From assembly GCF_017874425.1 (NCBI RefSeq), contig NZ_JAGGLL010000005.1, forward strand, positions 1 through 64,000: a stretch of DNA of 64,000 nucleotides, given 5' to 3'. Origin of the DNA: Clostridium punense (lineage in GTDB: Bacteria > Bacillota > Clostridia > Clostridiales > Clostridiaceae). A model generated the notes under the pieces. The model did not search any database and had not been told where the DNA came from. It was given only the letters and a program-made list of their open reading frames with translations. Position numbers and translations under genes: made by a program. Below are positions 8,684 through 19,614 of the stretch, one piece after another. Position 1 is the stretch's first letter. The number at the start of each line of letters is the position of its first letter.

Positions 8684-8718
8684 TAAAAAAAGCAGATATC
8701 TAAGTATCTGCTTTTTTT
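8684..8718 (-). terminator. Terminator of the ATP synthase operon
   Basis: AGCAGATA pairs with TATCTGCT, with Ts on both flanks, directly past the atpC stop at 8727. A textbook bidirectional intrinsic terminator. Confidence 0.9.
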
Positions 8719-8726
8719 AGGTATTA

Positions 8727-9128
8727 TTATTTTATAGTCTTTAATCTTGATAAAGCTCTTAAAAGTGATAGTTTCGCCCTTAAGGCATCTAGATCCTTAG
8801 TTTTTTCACTTAGTCTTTCCTCAGCACGTTGTTTTGCACTTTCGGCTCTTTCCTTATCTATTTCTTCTGGCCATTCTGCTGAATTGCAAAGTAGAATTGC
8901 CTTGTTATTATTTACCTTAAACACACCATCTGATGTAAATGCAGTATATTGTTTTCCATTTACATCTTGAAAAGTTGTCACTGTAGGCACTAAAGTAGCT
9001 ATCATAGGTGCATGATTTGGAAGAATTCCAAAATGCCCTTCATTGCCTTCACAATTTAAGGATACTACTTCTCCTATGAATAACTCTCTATCTGGCGTAA
9101 TTATTGTAAGATGAAATTTATTTTCCAT
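8727..9128 (-). CDS. atpC: ATP synthase epsilon subunit
   Basis: 133 aa. Central-stalk subunit of F1 that couples rotation and restrains ATP hydrolysis. The N-terminal beta-sandwich has the family pattern (ELFIGEVVSLNCEGNEGHFGILPNHAPMIATL) and the C-terminal helical hairpin is present (KERAESAKQRAEERLSEK). Last gene of the atp operon, 40 bases after atpD; start ATG with GGAAGTG upstream. Confidence 0.95.
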   Translation of the reverse strand: MENKFHLTIITPDRELFIGEVVSLNCEGNEGHFGILPNHAPMIATLVPTVTTFQDVNGKQYTAFTSDGVFKVNNNKAILLCNSAEWPEEIDKERAESAKQRAEERLSEKTKDLDALRAKLSLLRALSRLKTIK

Positions 9129-9168
9129 AGTTTTTCACTTCCATTCCAATAATTATGAGCCTTATTAC

Positions 9169-10581
<1,413 letters not shown>

Positions 10582-10599
10582 TTAGTGCCTTTTATGCCA

Positions 10600-11454
10600 C
10601 TATTTTTGTGCTTGAGCACCGCCCACTATTTCTGATATCTCCTGTGTAATAGCACTTTGTCTAATTCTATTATAGCTTAAATTTAGTCTATCAATTAGTT
10701 CATCTGCATTCTTAGTGGCACCTTCCATAGCTTCCATTCTATAGCTTTGTTCAGATACCTTTGCATTAACCATTGCATTTAAAATTAGAGAATTTAAATA
10801 TGGTGCTATTAACTTATCTAGAAACTCTTCTTTATCTCCTTCAATATCAAAGTTACTCTCGTATCCGTTACTTGAAGCCTGTGAAACTAAAGGTAATAAT
10901 TGTACTGCAGTTGGACTTTTCCTCAATTGATTTACAAACTTCGTATAAATCAAATGCACTTCTCCAACCTCATTATTTAAGAATAACTTCATACCATGTC
11001 TACATATTATACTAGACTCTTTAACTGTTGGTACATCAGGAATTTGAATATATTCTGCTACAGTTTCATATTTATATCTCTTAAGTATAGATCTTCCCCT
11101 TTGCCCCACCATCATTAAGATGGAATTGTCCTTATCCTTACTAATTATTTCATTGGTAGCAGATAATATGCTGCCGTTATAAGAACCACAAAGTCCCATG
11201 TCAGAAGTTATAACTATGTATAACTTTTTAGCACTATTATTACCTTTTATAAATATACTCTCACTTGATAATGAAGGAACTACTTCATCTACAATTTCCT
11301 TATATGCTTTGAAGTAGTTATTGTTTTCATTTAACCTTGCTCTAGCTTTCTTTAGTTTAGATGTGGCAACCAGACCCATGGCCTTTGTAATTTTCTTAGT
11401 ATTCTGTACCGTTTTAATTCTTCTTTTAATATTAACTAATCCCGTTGCTGCCAT
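10600..11454 (-). CDS. atpG: ATP synthase gamma subunit
   Basis: 284 aa rotor shaft of F1. The N-terminal helix NIKRRIKTVQNTKKITKAMGLVATSKLKKA and C-terminal helix NADELIDRLNLSYNRIRQSAITQEISEIVGGA are characteristic. The ATG at 11454 has AGGAGGTGGGAAAC before it; an in-frame start six codons upstream lies inside the ribosome site. It closely follows atpA (29 bases). Confidence 0.96.
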   Translation of the reverse strand: MAATGLVNIKRRIKTVQNTKKITKAMGLVATSKLKKARARLNENNNYFKAYKEIVDEVVPSLSSESIFIKGNNSAKKLYIVITSDMGLCGSYNGSILSATNEIISKDKDNSILMMVGQRGRSILKRYKYETVAEYIQIPDVPTVKESSIICRHGMKLFLNNEVGEVHLIYTKFVNQLRKSPTAVQLLPLVSQASSNGYESNFDIEGDKEEFLDKLIAPYLNSLILNAMVNAKVSEQSYRMEAMEGATKNADELIDRLNLSYNRIRQSAITQEISEIVGGAQAQK

Positions 11455-11483
11455 GTTTCCCACCTCCTGCAAAACATAGTAGC

Positions 11484-13001
11484 TTAACTAAGTTCTGCTA
11501 AAAATATCTTTTTGTACTCATCTATAGCTTCATTTAGTTTTGATTTTATTTCGTCATCCAATGATTTTTTCTCGTTTATGGACTTTGTTATTTCTCTGTA
11601 ATGAGTGTCTATATACTCTAAGAAGCTCTTTTCAAAACTTTTTATTTTATTAACTGGTATATCCATTAAGAAGTTATTTACTCCCGCATAAAGGATTACA
11701 ATTTGTTTTTCTACATCCATTGGCACATATTGATCTTGTTTTAATATTTCTATTAATCTTTTTCCTTTTTCAAGTCTCTTAACAGTTTCTTTATCTAAAT
11801 CTGAACCAAACTGCGAAAAGTTGGCAAGCTCTCTATATTGTGCAAGCTCTAATCTTAAAGTAGCTGCAACTTGCTTCATCGCCTTTGTTTGAGCACTTCC
11901 ACCAACCCTTGAAACTGATATACCCGCATTAACTGCTGGTCTTTGGCCTGAGTAGAAAAGTTCTGCCTCTAGGAAAATCTGACCATCTGTAATGGAAATA
12001 ACATTTGTTGGTATATAAGCCGTAACGTCTCCTGCCAAGGTTTCAATAATAGGAAGAGCAGTAAGTGATCCTCCTCCAAGTTTCTCTGAAAGCTTAGCAG
12101 CTCTTTCAAGCAATCTAGAATGTAGATAGAATACGTCTCCAGGATAAGCTTCCCTTCCTGGTGGTCTTTTAAGAAGTAATGACATAGCTCTATACGCAAC
12201 TGCATGTTTAGATAAATCATCATAAACTATTAAAACATCTTTTCCTTGATGCATAAAATACTCACCCATACTACAACCTGCAAAAGGTGCTAAGTACTGT
12301 AGTGGTGCAGATTGAGATGCTGTAGCTGCTACTACTATTGTATAGTCCATAGCACCCATTTCTCCTAGAGTATTTACAATATGGGCTACTGTAGATTGTT
12401 TTTGTCCTATAGCAACATAGATACAAATTACATCCTTGCCCTTTTGATTTAAGATAGCATCAATTGCTAAAGCTGTTTTACCTGTTTGTCTATCACCTAT
12501 GATAAGTTCTCTTTGTCCTTTTCCTATTGGAATCATAGAGTCAATAGCTTTAATACCTGTTTGTAGTGGTTCCTTAACAGATTGTCTTTCGATAACTCCT
12601 GGGGCTTCTACTTCTACAGGACTATATTTTTCTGTCATTATAGGCCCTTTTCCGTCTACGGGTTGACCAAGGGAATCTACAACTCTACCAATAAGCTCAT
12701 CGCCTACTGGAACCTCAACAACTCTGCCTGTTCTTTTAACAATGTCTCCTTCTCTTATGCCTTCTTCAGATCCTAGCAAAACACAACCAACATTGTCTTG
12801 TTCTAAGTTTAAAGCCATACCATAAACATCATTAGGGAACTCTAAGAGTTCTCCTTCTAAACATTCATCCAAACCATAAACTCTTGCTATTCCATCTCCA
12901 ATTTGAATAATTGTTCCTGAATCTATAGTGTTTATATGATTTTCATATCTTTCAAGTTCTTTTTTTATAATAGATGTTATTTCACCTGGTTTAATGTGCA
13001 T
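11484..13001 (-). CDS. atpA: ATP synthase alpha subunit
   Basis: 505 aa non-catalytic nucleotide-binding subunit of F1. Walker [34 protein letters not shown] and the [20 protein letters not shown] motif are intact. ATG at 13001 follows GAGGTGAAATC; the reading frame stays open 11 codons upstream without a better start. Directly downstream of the enlarged atpH. Confidence 0.98.
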   Translation of the reverse strand: MHIKPGEITSIIKKELERYENHINTIDSGTIIQIGDGIARVYGLDECLEGELLEFPNDVYGMALNLEQDNVGCVLLGSEEGIREGDIVKRTGRVVEVPVGDELIGRVVDSLGQPVDGKGPIMTEKYSPVEVEAPGVIERQSVKEPLQTGIKAIDSMIPIGKGQRELIIGDRQTGKTALAIDAILNQKGKDVICIYVAIGQKQSTVAHIVNTLGEMGAMDYTIVVAATASQSAPLQYLAPFAGCSMGEYFMHQGKDVLIVYDDLSKHAVAYRAMSLLLKRPPGREAYPGDVFYLHSRLLERAAKLSEKLGGGSLTALPIIETLAGDVTAYIPTNVISITDGQIFLEAELFYSGQRPAVNAGISVSRVGGSAQTKAMKQVAATLRLELAQYRELANFSQFGSDLDKETVKRLEKGKRLIEILKQDQYVPMDVEKQIVILYAGVNNFLMDIPVNKIKSFEKSFLEYIDTHYREITKSINEKKSLDDEIKSKLNEAIDEYKKIFLAELS

Positions 13002-13039
13002 GATTTCACCTCTACTCCTATAACTTGTGCACAAACTTG

Positions 13040-14095
13040 CTAGGACATTGTTCTTCTAATGGTTTTTAGCTTTCCTTTAACTGTTCCATCAGTAATGTCA
13101 TCGCCAATTCTTACGTAAACTCCGCCAATTAAGTTTTTATCTATTTTTTCAATAATTACAATTTTTCTTCTATAGAAATTTTCCAAGCAGTTTTTTAACT
13201 TTTCTCTTTGCTCTGAATTTAAAGGAACTACAGTCTTAACCTCTGCGTTTAATATCTTATTGAATGCTTCAGGACCTCTAAATACCTCGTTAGATTTTCC
13301 TAAAAATTCTGTATCCTCACTACCCTCAGTGTTAGTAAGTTCCTGAAAAAGATCTCCTTCAAACACATCATTTCCTATTATAACTTTAACTCCTCCTACA
13401 ATTGAAGCATCAATGACTTGTTTTACAACTATTGCTCTATTGTAAAACTTTCCAAGATTAATTCTTAATCTATCTGTTTGCTCCTGAGAAAGAAGTGCGG
13501 AAGTTATAACCTCTGCTACAAGATCTTTGTTTAACTCATCAAAGTTATATCTAGATCTTTGATTATTTTCAACTAAGTCCTTCATTTCCTTCAACTTATT
13601 CTTAACTGATCCATCTATAACATCACTGCCTACCATGACAATAATACCACCAATAATAGATTTATCCACTTCTTCCTCAAGAATAACTTCTTTTCTATAA
13701 GTCTTTTCTAGTTTTTCCTGAAGCGCTTCCTTTTGTGAAGGAGTAAGTGCTACTACTGTTTTTACCTTAGCTAATACTTTATTTGATCTTTCTAGATGAA
13801 TTAATTTAAATTGATTATATTTTTCCTTTAGATAAAGTATCCTCTCTTTTTCAATAAGCAAAAGAAGAAAATTAAGCATTTCTGCAGAAACTTTTCCCTC
13901 GAAGATTTCCCTGAAAATTCTCTTCTTAGCCACTTTGCTTATTTGAGGATGCTTTGTAATTTTCATAAGGCCTTCATTGTTAGCCATTTCATCAACTATA
14001 GCTTCAAACTCTTCTAAAACCTGTTCTATGTTGCCTTTCTCACTACAAGCATCATAAAGAGCAAGTGCATATCTTCTATCTAAAAACTCATACAT
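13040..14095 (-). CDS. atpH: ATP synthase delta subunit with triplicated C-terminal domain
   Basis: Delta (OSCP) joins the F1 head to the peripheral stalk. The normal protein is about 180 aa; this one is 351 aa in one open frame. Residues 1-105 are the usual helical domain ([13 protein letters not shown]). The C-terminal domain then occurs three times: about 108-173 ([15 protein letters not shown]...[23 protein letters not shown]), 193-252 ([16 protein letters not shown]...[19 protein letters not shown]) and 284-345 ([15 protein letters not shown]...[23 protein letters not shown]). Linkers are polar. atpF is separate and intact upstream, so this is internal duplication and not a gene fusion. 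The copies have diverged, which argues against a recent or assembly-made duplication. Confidence 0.93.
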   Translation of the reverse strand: MYEFLDRRYALALYDACSEKGNIEQVLEEFEAIVDEMANNEGLMKITKHPQISKVAKKRIFREIFEGKVSAEMLNFLLLLIEKERILYLKEKYNQFKLIHLERSNKVLAKVKTVVALTPSQKEALQEKLEKTYRKEVILEEEVDKSIIGGIIVMVGSDVIDGSVKNKLKEMKDLVENNQRSRYNFDELNKDLVAEVITSALLSQEQTDRLRINLGKFYNRAIVVKQVIDASIVGGVKVIIGNDVFEGDLFQELTNTEGSEDTEFLGKSNEVFRGPEAFNKILNAEVKTVVPLNSEQREKLKNCLENFYRRKIVIIEKIDKNLIGGVYVRIGDDITDGTVKGKLKTIRRTMS

Positions 14096-14098
14096 AGC

Positions 14099-14578
14099 TT
14101 AACTACCCACCTTAGTGATAAAATCATCAATTAACCTCTTATGCTCTTCCTCATTTATTTCCTTCTCTAGAGCCTTTTCAGCAAATTTCATTGATAAGTT
14201 AATTATTTCTGATTTTATTTCTTTTTCAGCTTTTTGTTTTTCTCTTTCTGCATCCACCACAGCTCTTTCACGGATAAGTGTAGCTTCCTTACTTGCATCT
14301 TCTATAGTTTCTGAATAAATTTTATCTGCTTTAGTTTTGTAAGCTTCAACAAGCTTTACTCCCTCTTCTTTATATTTTTTTATATTAACTTCATGTTCAT
14401 TTTTAATCTGTTGGGCTCTTTCCTCTTCAGCCCTGGCTTTTCTAAATGCTTCTTCAACTTCTTCTTTTCTTCCATTGATTACTCCAAGGGTTTTGTTGAA
14501 CACAAATTTCTTAAGTATAAAATAAAATATAAAAAAGTTAATGGTTGATGCAATTATTATACTTCCATGTATCTCCAT
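14099..14578 (-). CDS. atpF: ATP synthase subunit b
   Basis: 159 aa peripheral-stalk subunit: one N-terminal membrane helix (about 8-25) followed by a long charged coiled coil (about 35-155, many EKE/RAE repeats). Nearly abuts atpH (3 bases apart), which suggests coupled translation. The length is normal, so the stalk itself is not extended to match the enlarged delta subunit. Confidence 0.95.
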   Translation of the reverse strand: MEIHGSIIIASTINFFIFYFILKKFVFNKTLGVINGRKEEVEEAFRKARAEEERAQQIKNEHEVNIKKYKEEGVKLVEAYKTKADKIYSETIEDASKEATLIRERAVVDAEREKQKAEKEIKSEIINLSMKFAEKALEKEINEEEHKRLIDDFITKVGS

Positions 14579-14677
14579 TATATAAAATCCTGGCTTAAAG
14601 CACCTTTATACTACTCCCTAAACCAGGATTTACACCTACCCTTCTAAAAAAATTTAATACCTTTCAATTAAAACTTA

Positions 14678-14926
14678 TTAGCCTTTTACGCCCATAAGAA
14701 TTAATAATAATCCTAGTAAGAAACCATAAATTGCTGTTGCTTCTGATAATGCTCCCCCGATGATTAATGCTGTCATTATTTTACCGCTGGCATCAGGTTG
14801 TTTTGCAATGCTTTCTACTGCTTTAGCTGTAGCATTTCCTGTTCCAATTCCTCCACCAATAACTGCTAGAGCTGCTATACCTGCTCCAATTGCTGACATT
14901 CCTGCTATAAAAGCTGCTGATTCCAT
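14678..14926 (-). CDS. atpE: ATP synthase subunit c
   Basis: 82 aa, two membrane helices joined by the polar KQPDASG loop; the rotor ring subunit. The ion-binding carboxylate is Glu62 ([12 protein letters not shown]). Positions that hold Gln and Ser in Na+-type rings are Thr29 and Ala63 here, which favours H+ coupling. The start ATG has AAGGAGG upstream. A 99-base gap to atpF contains a weak hairpin that may adjust stoichiometry. Confidence 0.95.
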   Translation of the reverse strand: MESAAFIAGMSAIGAGIAALAVIGGGIGTGNATAKAVESIAKQPDASGKIMTALIIGGALSEATAIYGFLLGLLLILMGVKG

Positions 14927-15101
14927 AATAAAAATCCTCCTTAAATTTCATCAAAATATATTACTTATACTGTTTTTCATTGTACCTTTAGTACTTTTTA
15001 CTATAATCGTTTTAGTATGGTTATCTATTCAAATAAGAGTTTTTAAAAATATATTTTTATAATCCTTACTTAAAATAGAAACTAGTTAATTATCTGAGAT
15101 T

Positions 15102-15782
15102 TTAATGTTCAGAAATTATTTTAATATTAATCATGGTTAACATAACAAAGATAACCATTTGTATTGTTCCATCAAATACATCGAAGTAAAAGTGGAAGGG
15201 TACCGGAATACCTAGCGTTGTAATAAAGCTAATTCCATGCAATGCTCCATAAAGTAATTCCATAATAATTGTTGCTGCAAAAATATTTCCAAACAATCTG
15301 AGACTAAGTGATATAGGTAACATAATTCTTTCCATTATATTTATTGGAAGCAAAATTGCCACCGGTGACGCATATCCCTTAAAGTAACCCCAAAGACCAA
15401 GCTTTTTAATGGTATATCCTTGAATTATTAAGAATGTGGTAAGAGATAACCCTAAAGTTACACTAAAGTCTGAAGTAGGCGGTTTAATCCCAAAGAGACC
15501 AACCATATTTAAAATAAATAAATAAATTCCCAATGAACCAATGTAAGGAACAAAACTCCTCTTACCTTCGCCCATATTCTCATCTACGGTTTTGGTTATA
15601 AATTCTATAAGTATTTCCACTATACTTTGAACCTTACCTGGAATCCTTTTTATATTGTTACTATAAATTATAGATAGTATTAATGCTATTAATATTACCA
15701 CCCATTGAATTATAAGACTATCTGTTATATAAATTGGAAATCCAAATAAATTCAAAACATATCTTGGCAATACTTCTTCCAT
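15102..15782 (-). CDS. atpB: ATP synthase subunit a
   Basis: 226 aa membrane stator subunit with about five to six helices; provides the ion half-channels. The helix with the essential Arg is visible (PISLSLRLFGNIFAATIIMELLYG). ATG at 15782 with AGGAAGTGATCAT upstream is preferred over the start six codons earlier, which would overlap atpI. Confidence 0.95.
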   Translation of the reverse strand: MEEVLPRYVLNLFGFPIYITDSLIIQWVVILIALILSIIYSNNIKRIPGKVQSIVEILIEFITKTVDENMGEGKRSFVPYIGSLGIYLFILNMVGLFGIKPPTSDFSVTLGLSLTTFLIIQGYTIKKLGLWGYFKGYASPVAILLPINIMERIMLPISLSLRLFGNIFAATIIMELLYGALHGISFITTLGIPVPFHFYFDVFDGTIQMVIFVMLTMINIKIISEH

Positions 15783-15786
15783 ATGA

Positions 15787-16161
15787 TCACTTCCTTTCAT
15801 CAGATTTTAGATTTAATCCATAGAGTACAATAGCTAATAATTGTGAAGTATACCCTATTATGTATATTATGAAGTTTAAATCACTTTTAGAAATAATTAT
15901 AACTCCAACTCCACATACAAGAAGGATTCTAAATAGAGTGCTAAGTAGTCTAAGTATATTTTTTCCTGGTACGTATCCAATTAACAAATTATTCGTTACA
16001 AAAGAGTTCATACTTAAGTTAATATATGAAAAAAGCATACCCAAAAGGAAGAATATTGTCGAACTTCCAAGAAATAAGTAACCCACACTAATAAATACCA
16101 CACTTATAATCAAATCATATGCAGCCACTTTTTTTAAAAGCACCTTATTTAATTCATTCAC
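15787..16161 (-). CDS. atpI: ATP synthase protein I-like membrane protein
   Basis: 124 aa, four predicted membrane helices. AtpI/UncI-like protein; in other bacteria AtpI assists assembly of the c-ring. First gene of the atp operon, starting at GTG with AAGGAGAGCAAAG upstream and ending 4 bases before atpB. Assignment rests on position, size and topology; the sequence itself is poorly conserved. Confidence 0.8.
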   Translation of the reverse strand: MNELNKVLLKKVAAYDLIISVVFISVGYLFLGSSTIFFLLGMLFSYINLSMNSFVTNNLLIGYVPGKNILRLLSTLFRILLVCGVGVIIISKSDLNFIIYIIGYTSQLLAIVLYGLNLKSDERK

Positions 16162-16698
16162 CTTTGCTCTCCTTTGATTTAAAACTAATTAATATTATAT
16201 AATTATAAATAACTATTTAAAAACCCTTAAAACAGGGAAATTCCTCTATATTTCTGACCAGTTTTTACTTATATCAATTTAATCCTCATTTAATCTGAAT
16301 ACCATCGTTTATCATCATTTATCTGTATCCTTAGATAATTCCAATAATAATTATTCAATTTTTAATTCATTATAATTAAAAAATTGTTATTTTTAACTTT
16401 TTATGAATAATATTATTGAATTTTATTCATAAAAACTAGTTTATTAGTGAATATTTTTCGTATAAAGACTTATTACTAATTATTTTATTCCTTTTTGTGA
16501 ATATTTTATTAATTGTTGAGTAAAACTATTATGTTAATTGCAATTTTAGCAATGATTACATTCATTATTTCTTCTATTTAACAACGTTTACAGTAAAATA
16601 ATACGCATATTATCTAATTTATAGCTATTTTTAGTAGAGTTGCCTTATAATATTCTGTATATTTTTCGTTGATTCCATTATTGTGTTACTCATTATAA
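16162..16698. other. AT-rich gap upstream of the atp operon
   Basis: No gene is supported. The stretch should contain the atp operon promoter near 16200-16300, but no -35/-10 pair stands out. A 13-bp perfect inverted repeat (16398-16410 with 16423-16435) and two copies of GTGAATATTTT (about 16447 and 16498) are visible. Function unknown. Confidence 0.4.
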
Positions 16699-16743
16699 GA
16701 AAAAAGCTAACAAGTATCCTTCACTTCATACTTGTTAGCTTTT
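16699..16743. terminator. Terminator of the wecA/tagO-type gene
   Basis: AGCTAACAAGTAT (16705-16717) and its exact complement (16728-16740) form a 13-bp stem; on the minus strand it runs into six Ts. It lies just past the stop of the glycosyltransferase gene. Confidence 0.85.
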
Positions 16744-16755
16744 GACATAAGCTAG

Positions 16756-17784
16756 TTATTTATTCGCTTTTTTAAACATATTGAACTTCCACGCAATCAT
16801 AAATATAATTAATACAACAGATGCAAATAAGAAATATGCTTTCTTACTGCTTAGCTGCATTGCAATTACAGCTAGTGCTCCTAGTATAGCACCTATTAAA
16901 TACATAATTAGAACTGCTTGCCTTTGAGTTAGCCCCAAATCCAATAATCTATGGTGGAGATGCCCCTTATCCCCCTCCATGATAGGCTTGCCATTAATTT
17001 TTCTTCTTATCATAGCAAATAAAGTATCATAGATAGGTAATCCTAAAGCTAATAGTGGCACCGCTATAACTAAGGATGTAGCAGATTTTATAGACCCATC
17101 AACGGAGATCGCTGCAAGTAAAAATCCTAACAACTGAGATCCTGTATCTCCCATAAAAATACTAGCTGGATTAAAGTTATGAGGAAGAAATCCTAAGATA
17201 GCCCCTCCTAGTATTGTAGTAAATAATATAGTATCGTGCCTTCCATTTATTATAGCAACTACCATCATAGTAATAGAAGCAATAAATGCAATGCCAGCAG
17301 CAAGTCCATCTAAACCATCAATAAGATTAAAGGCATTTGTAATTCCAATAACCCAAATGATTGTGATGGGTATGCTAAAATACCCTAGATTAATATAAGG
17401 AAATACCGTAGCAAAAGGATTAGTTACTAATCTAATAGTTAGCCCTGAAACAATTAAGCAAAGAGCAGCAGCAAGCTGAAATGCTAATTTATACTTAGGT
17501 CTTATAGTCTTAATATCATCGATAATTCCACCAACAACTATTATGGTAGCTCCAGATAACAATCCAAATTCAGTTGCACCAAGATTATTAAAGTTAATAA
17601 GCACACCGATTAGAAATCCAATATAAATTGCAAACCCACCCATTCTTGGTATAGGCTGGCTATGTATTCGTCTTTCATCTTTAGGAATATCTATTGCATT
17701 TAACTTAATAGCTAACTTTCTTACCCAAGGTGTAGCTAAATAAGTTAATACCGAAATAAATATAAATAAAATTAATTTAATCAT
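16756..17784 (-). CDS. Undecaprenyl-phosphate GlcNAc-1-phosphate transferase (WecA/TagO family)
   Basis: 342 aa polytopic membrane enzyme of the MraY/WecA family that loads a sugar-1-phosphate onto undecaprenyl phosphate to start teichoic acid or other cell-wall glycan synthesis. Motifs GGIIDDIKTIRPKYK, NAFNLIDGLDGLAAGI, FMGDTGSQLLGFLL and the loop GHLHHRLLDLG are present; the last marks the WecA/TagO branch and not MraY. ATG at 17784 with AGGAAGG upstream. Follows the dCMP deaminase gene by 32 bases. Confidence 0.9.
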   Translation of the reverse strand: MIKLILFIFISVLTYLATPWVRKLAIKLNAIDIPKDERRIHSQPIPRMGGFAIYIGFLIGVLINFNNLGATEFGLLSGATIIVVGGIIDDIKTIRPKYKLAFQLAAALCLIVSGLTIRLVTNPFATVFPYINLGYFSIPITIIWVIGITNAFNLIDGLDGLAAGIAFIASITMMVVAIINGRHDTILFTTILGGAILGFLPHNFNPASIFMGDTGSQLLGFLLAAISVDGSIKSATSLVIAVPLLALGLPIYDTLFAMIRRKINGKPIMEGDKGHLHHRLLDLGLTQRQAVLIMYLIGAILGALAVIAMQLSSKKAYFLFASVVLIIFMIAWKFNMFKKANK

Positions 17785-17816
17785 AAAATACCTTCCTAAA
17801 CACTATTAATATTAAT

Positions 17817-18305
17817 TTAGTAGCTGCTATCCCCTGATAAGGATTCATCATTTTCTATCCAATAATCCACATCTACAATTCTAAATTCATTTTTTGTATC
17901 TCTTATTATTACTTTTGAAATTCCAGAATTAATTATGAATCTCTTGCATAAAGAGCAAGGTGATGCATTTTCAACAAAATCTCCTGTAGAAACTTCTTTT
18001 CCTACTAAATATAAAGTGGCTCCAATCATGTCCTGTCTTCTTGCTGATATAACTGCATTTTGTTCAGCATGAACGGATCTGCAAAGTTCATACCTAGTAC
18101 CTCTTGGCACTTTTAGTTCCTCACGTTTGCAAATTCCTAAATCAGTACAATTAACTCGTCCCCTTGGTGCACCTGAATATCCTGTAGATATAATTTCGTC
18201 ATTCTTTACTATTATAGCCGCAAAGTTCCTTCTTATGCAAGTTCCTCTTTCTAATATAGTCTCACATATATCTAAATAGTAATTGTGTTTATCTATTCTA
18301 TCCAT
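17817..18305 (-). CDS. Deoxycytidylate/cytidine deaminase family protein (ComEB-like)
   Basis: 162 aa zinc-dependent deaminase that converts dCMP to dUMP for thymidylate synthesis. The zinc site is the HAEQNAVISA motif with its catalytic Glu and SPCSLCKRFI, and the GYSGAPRG loop is typical of dCMP deaminase. ATG at 18305 has AAGAGGTGTGGATA upstream and gives the normal N-terminus; the open frame extends eight codons further without support. Confidence 0.9.
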   Translation of the reverse strand: MDRIDKHNYYLDICETILERGTCIRRNFAAIIVKNDEIISTGYSGAPRGRVNCTDLGICKREELKVPRGTRYELCRSVHAEQNAVISARRQDMIGATLYLVGKEVSTGDFVENASPCSLCKRFIINSGISKVIIRDTKNEFRIVDVDYWIENDESLSGDSSY

Positions 18306-18517
18306 TATCCACACCTCTTTTACTTGCAATTATATATATTTTATAACATAACTATAGAATTTAAAAGAAAAAGTTTGTTACATTTTGAAAAATCGCCGAT
18401 TATTTCACAAACTTTTGTAAACTAATCCCATTATATGTAATATTAAATGTTTAATAAATTGATTAGTCATTATAAATTATTACAAAATTTGTGATTAACA
18501 TAAGTTACAATTATACT
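18306..18517. other. Divergent gap before the Crp/Fnr gene
   Basis: AT-rich and without a gene. It should carry the minus-strand promoter of the deaminase operon. I see no clear operator. Confidence 0.3.
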
Positions 18518-18587
18518 AGGCATTTTCAAAAAAATAAACAAGTCAGTATAGTTTTCTATTTTGGCTTGTTATTTACTTCCAAATGCA
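18518..18587. repeat. MITE-like element, copy A (short form, 70 bp)
   Basis: Starts AGGCATTTTCAAAAAAATAA, ends at AAATGCAT, and folds as one hairpin. Tips and arms match the consensus seen in copies F, L and N. Confidence 0.75.
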
Positions 18588-18693
18588 TTATTTGCATAAA
18601 GGTCCTTATCTGTTTTTCTTTGCTTAACTAATCACAAAATATAGAGCTTATGGTAGAATATGAATAACTATTATTAATAAAAAGGTGATTATT

Positions 18694-19395
18694 ATGAAAA
18701 ACTTAATTCAACCATTAAAAAAATGCATACTTTTTAAAGGACTTAATGAGGATGAAATAGAAACTCTTATAAATAGCACTAAATTCTATCTCCATGATAA
18801 TTGTTTAAACTGTGTCAATTGTAAAACTTGCATTCTAGCCCTAGAAGGGGATGACTGTACGTCTATAGGAATAGTTATTCAAGGAACTGTAGAAATTCAA
18901 AAACATTATCCTAATGGTAAAATTGTTTCCTTAAGCTCTTTAACTGAGGGAAATATTTTTGGAGAGGCTATAGTTTTTTCTTCTCATCATAAGTATCCAG
19001 CTACCATAGTAACCATGAGAAATTCAAGAATTATGCACATTTCTAGGGAGGATATCATACACATGTGTAGTGAAAACCCTCAAGTGCTAAAAAATTTCAT
19101 GGAACTTCTATCTTCAAAAATACTAAATCTAAATAAAAAAGTTACAGAGCTCTCTCTAGAAACTCTGCGTCAAAAGATTATTTTTTATTTGCTTCAACTA
19201 TATAAGGAACAAAAAACCTTAAGGCTTAGACTTCCAATTTCAAAAAAAAGTTTAGCAGAATATTTAGGAGTACAAAGACCCTCTCTATCTAGAGAGCTGA
19301 TTAATATGAAGAATGAAGGGCTCATAAGTGTGGAAAAGGACTTGGTTCACGTATTAGATCTTGAAACTCTTCAAGATTATATTAATATATACTAA
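18694..19395 (+). CDS. Crp/Fnr-family regulator with a CxxCxxCxxC motif
   Basis: 233 aa: N-terminal cyclic-nucleotide-binding-like barrel (about 12-135), dimer helix (about 136-165) and C-terminal winged helix (SKKSLAEYLGVQRPSLSRELINMKNEGLI). The unusual part is Cys37, 40, 43 and 46 spaced CxxCxxCxxC, with Cys11 and Cys55 nearby, which could hold an Fe-S cluster or zinc. ATG at 18694 has AAAGGTGATT upstream; an in-frame GTG at 18685 lies inside that site. The next gene is reverse rubrerythrin, so a redox or oxygen response is plausible. Ligand and regulon are unknown. Confidence 0.85.
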   Translation: MKNLIQPLKKCILFKGLNEDEIETLINSTKFYLHDNCLNCVNCKTCILALEGDDCTSIGIVIQGTVEIQKHYPNGKIVSLSSLTEGNIFGEAIVFSSHHKYPATIVTMRNSRIMHISREDIIHMCSENPQVLKNFMELLSSKILNLNKKVTELSLETLRQKIIFYLLQLYKEQKTLRLRLPISKKSLAEYLGVQRPSLSRELINMKNEGLISVEKDLVHVLDLETLQDYINIY

Positions 19396-19495
19396 CCTGC
19401 CCATCTCTTCTATAAGGTACTATAGTAAAAATGTAACTAAAAAAACATTGTCGAAATTTAAATGAATAATTTTTATAAAAAATAATTATTTTCTA

Positions 19496-19524
19496 TTGAT
19501 AATTATTATCCAATGTTATATAAT
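19496..19524 (+). promoter_or_regulatory. Rubrerythrin promoter overlapped by a PerR/Fur-type palindrome
   Basis: -35 TTGATA (19496-19501), 17-base spacer and -10 TATAAT (19519-19524). The palindrome GATAAT-T-ATTATC (19498-19510) lies across the -35 and spacer and matches the style of PerR/Fur boxes. Repression relieved by peroxide is the likely mode, as known for clostridial reverse rubrerythrins. Confidence 0.7.
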
Positions 19525-19614
19525 AAATTCATCGGGTAAGACGAAATAAATTACCAACATAGTAAAATTAAACTAAATTAATATATTTAAGGTTTTTAAG
19601 GAGGAATATTTATT

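Noticed and set aside
8452-8703. 83-codon plus-strand frame with hydrophobic translation
   Set aside because: Overlaps the SLAP lipoprotein start and runs into the atp terminator; no ribosome site. AT-rich DNA often reads as membrane-like.
13040-14578. Enlarged atpH as a fusion of atpF and atpH
   Set aside because: A complete atpF lies at 14099-14578 and the extra residues resemble the delta C-terminal domain, not subunit b.
16398-16435. Inverted repeat as a riboswitch or terminator upstream of atpI
   Set aside because: Pure AT stem with no conserved aptamer motif and no gene ending nearby; left as an unexplained repeat.
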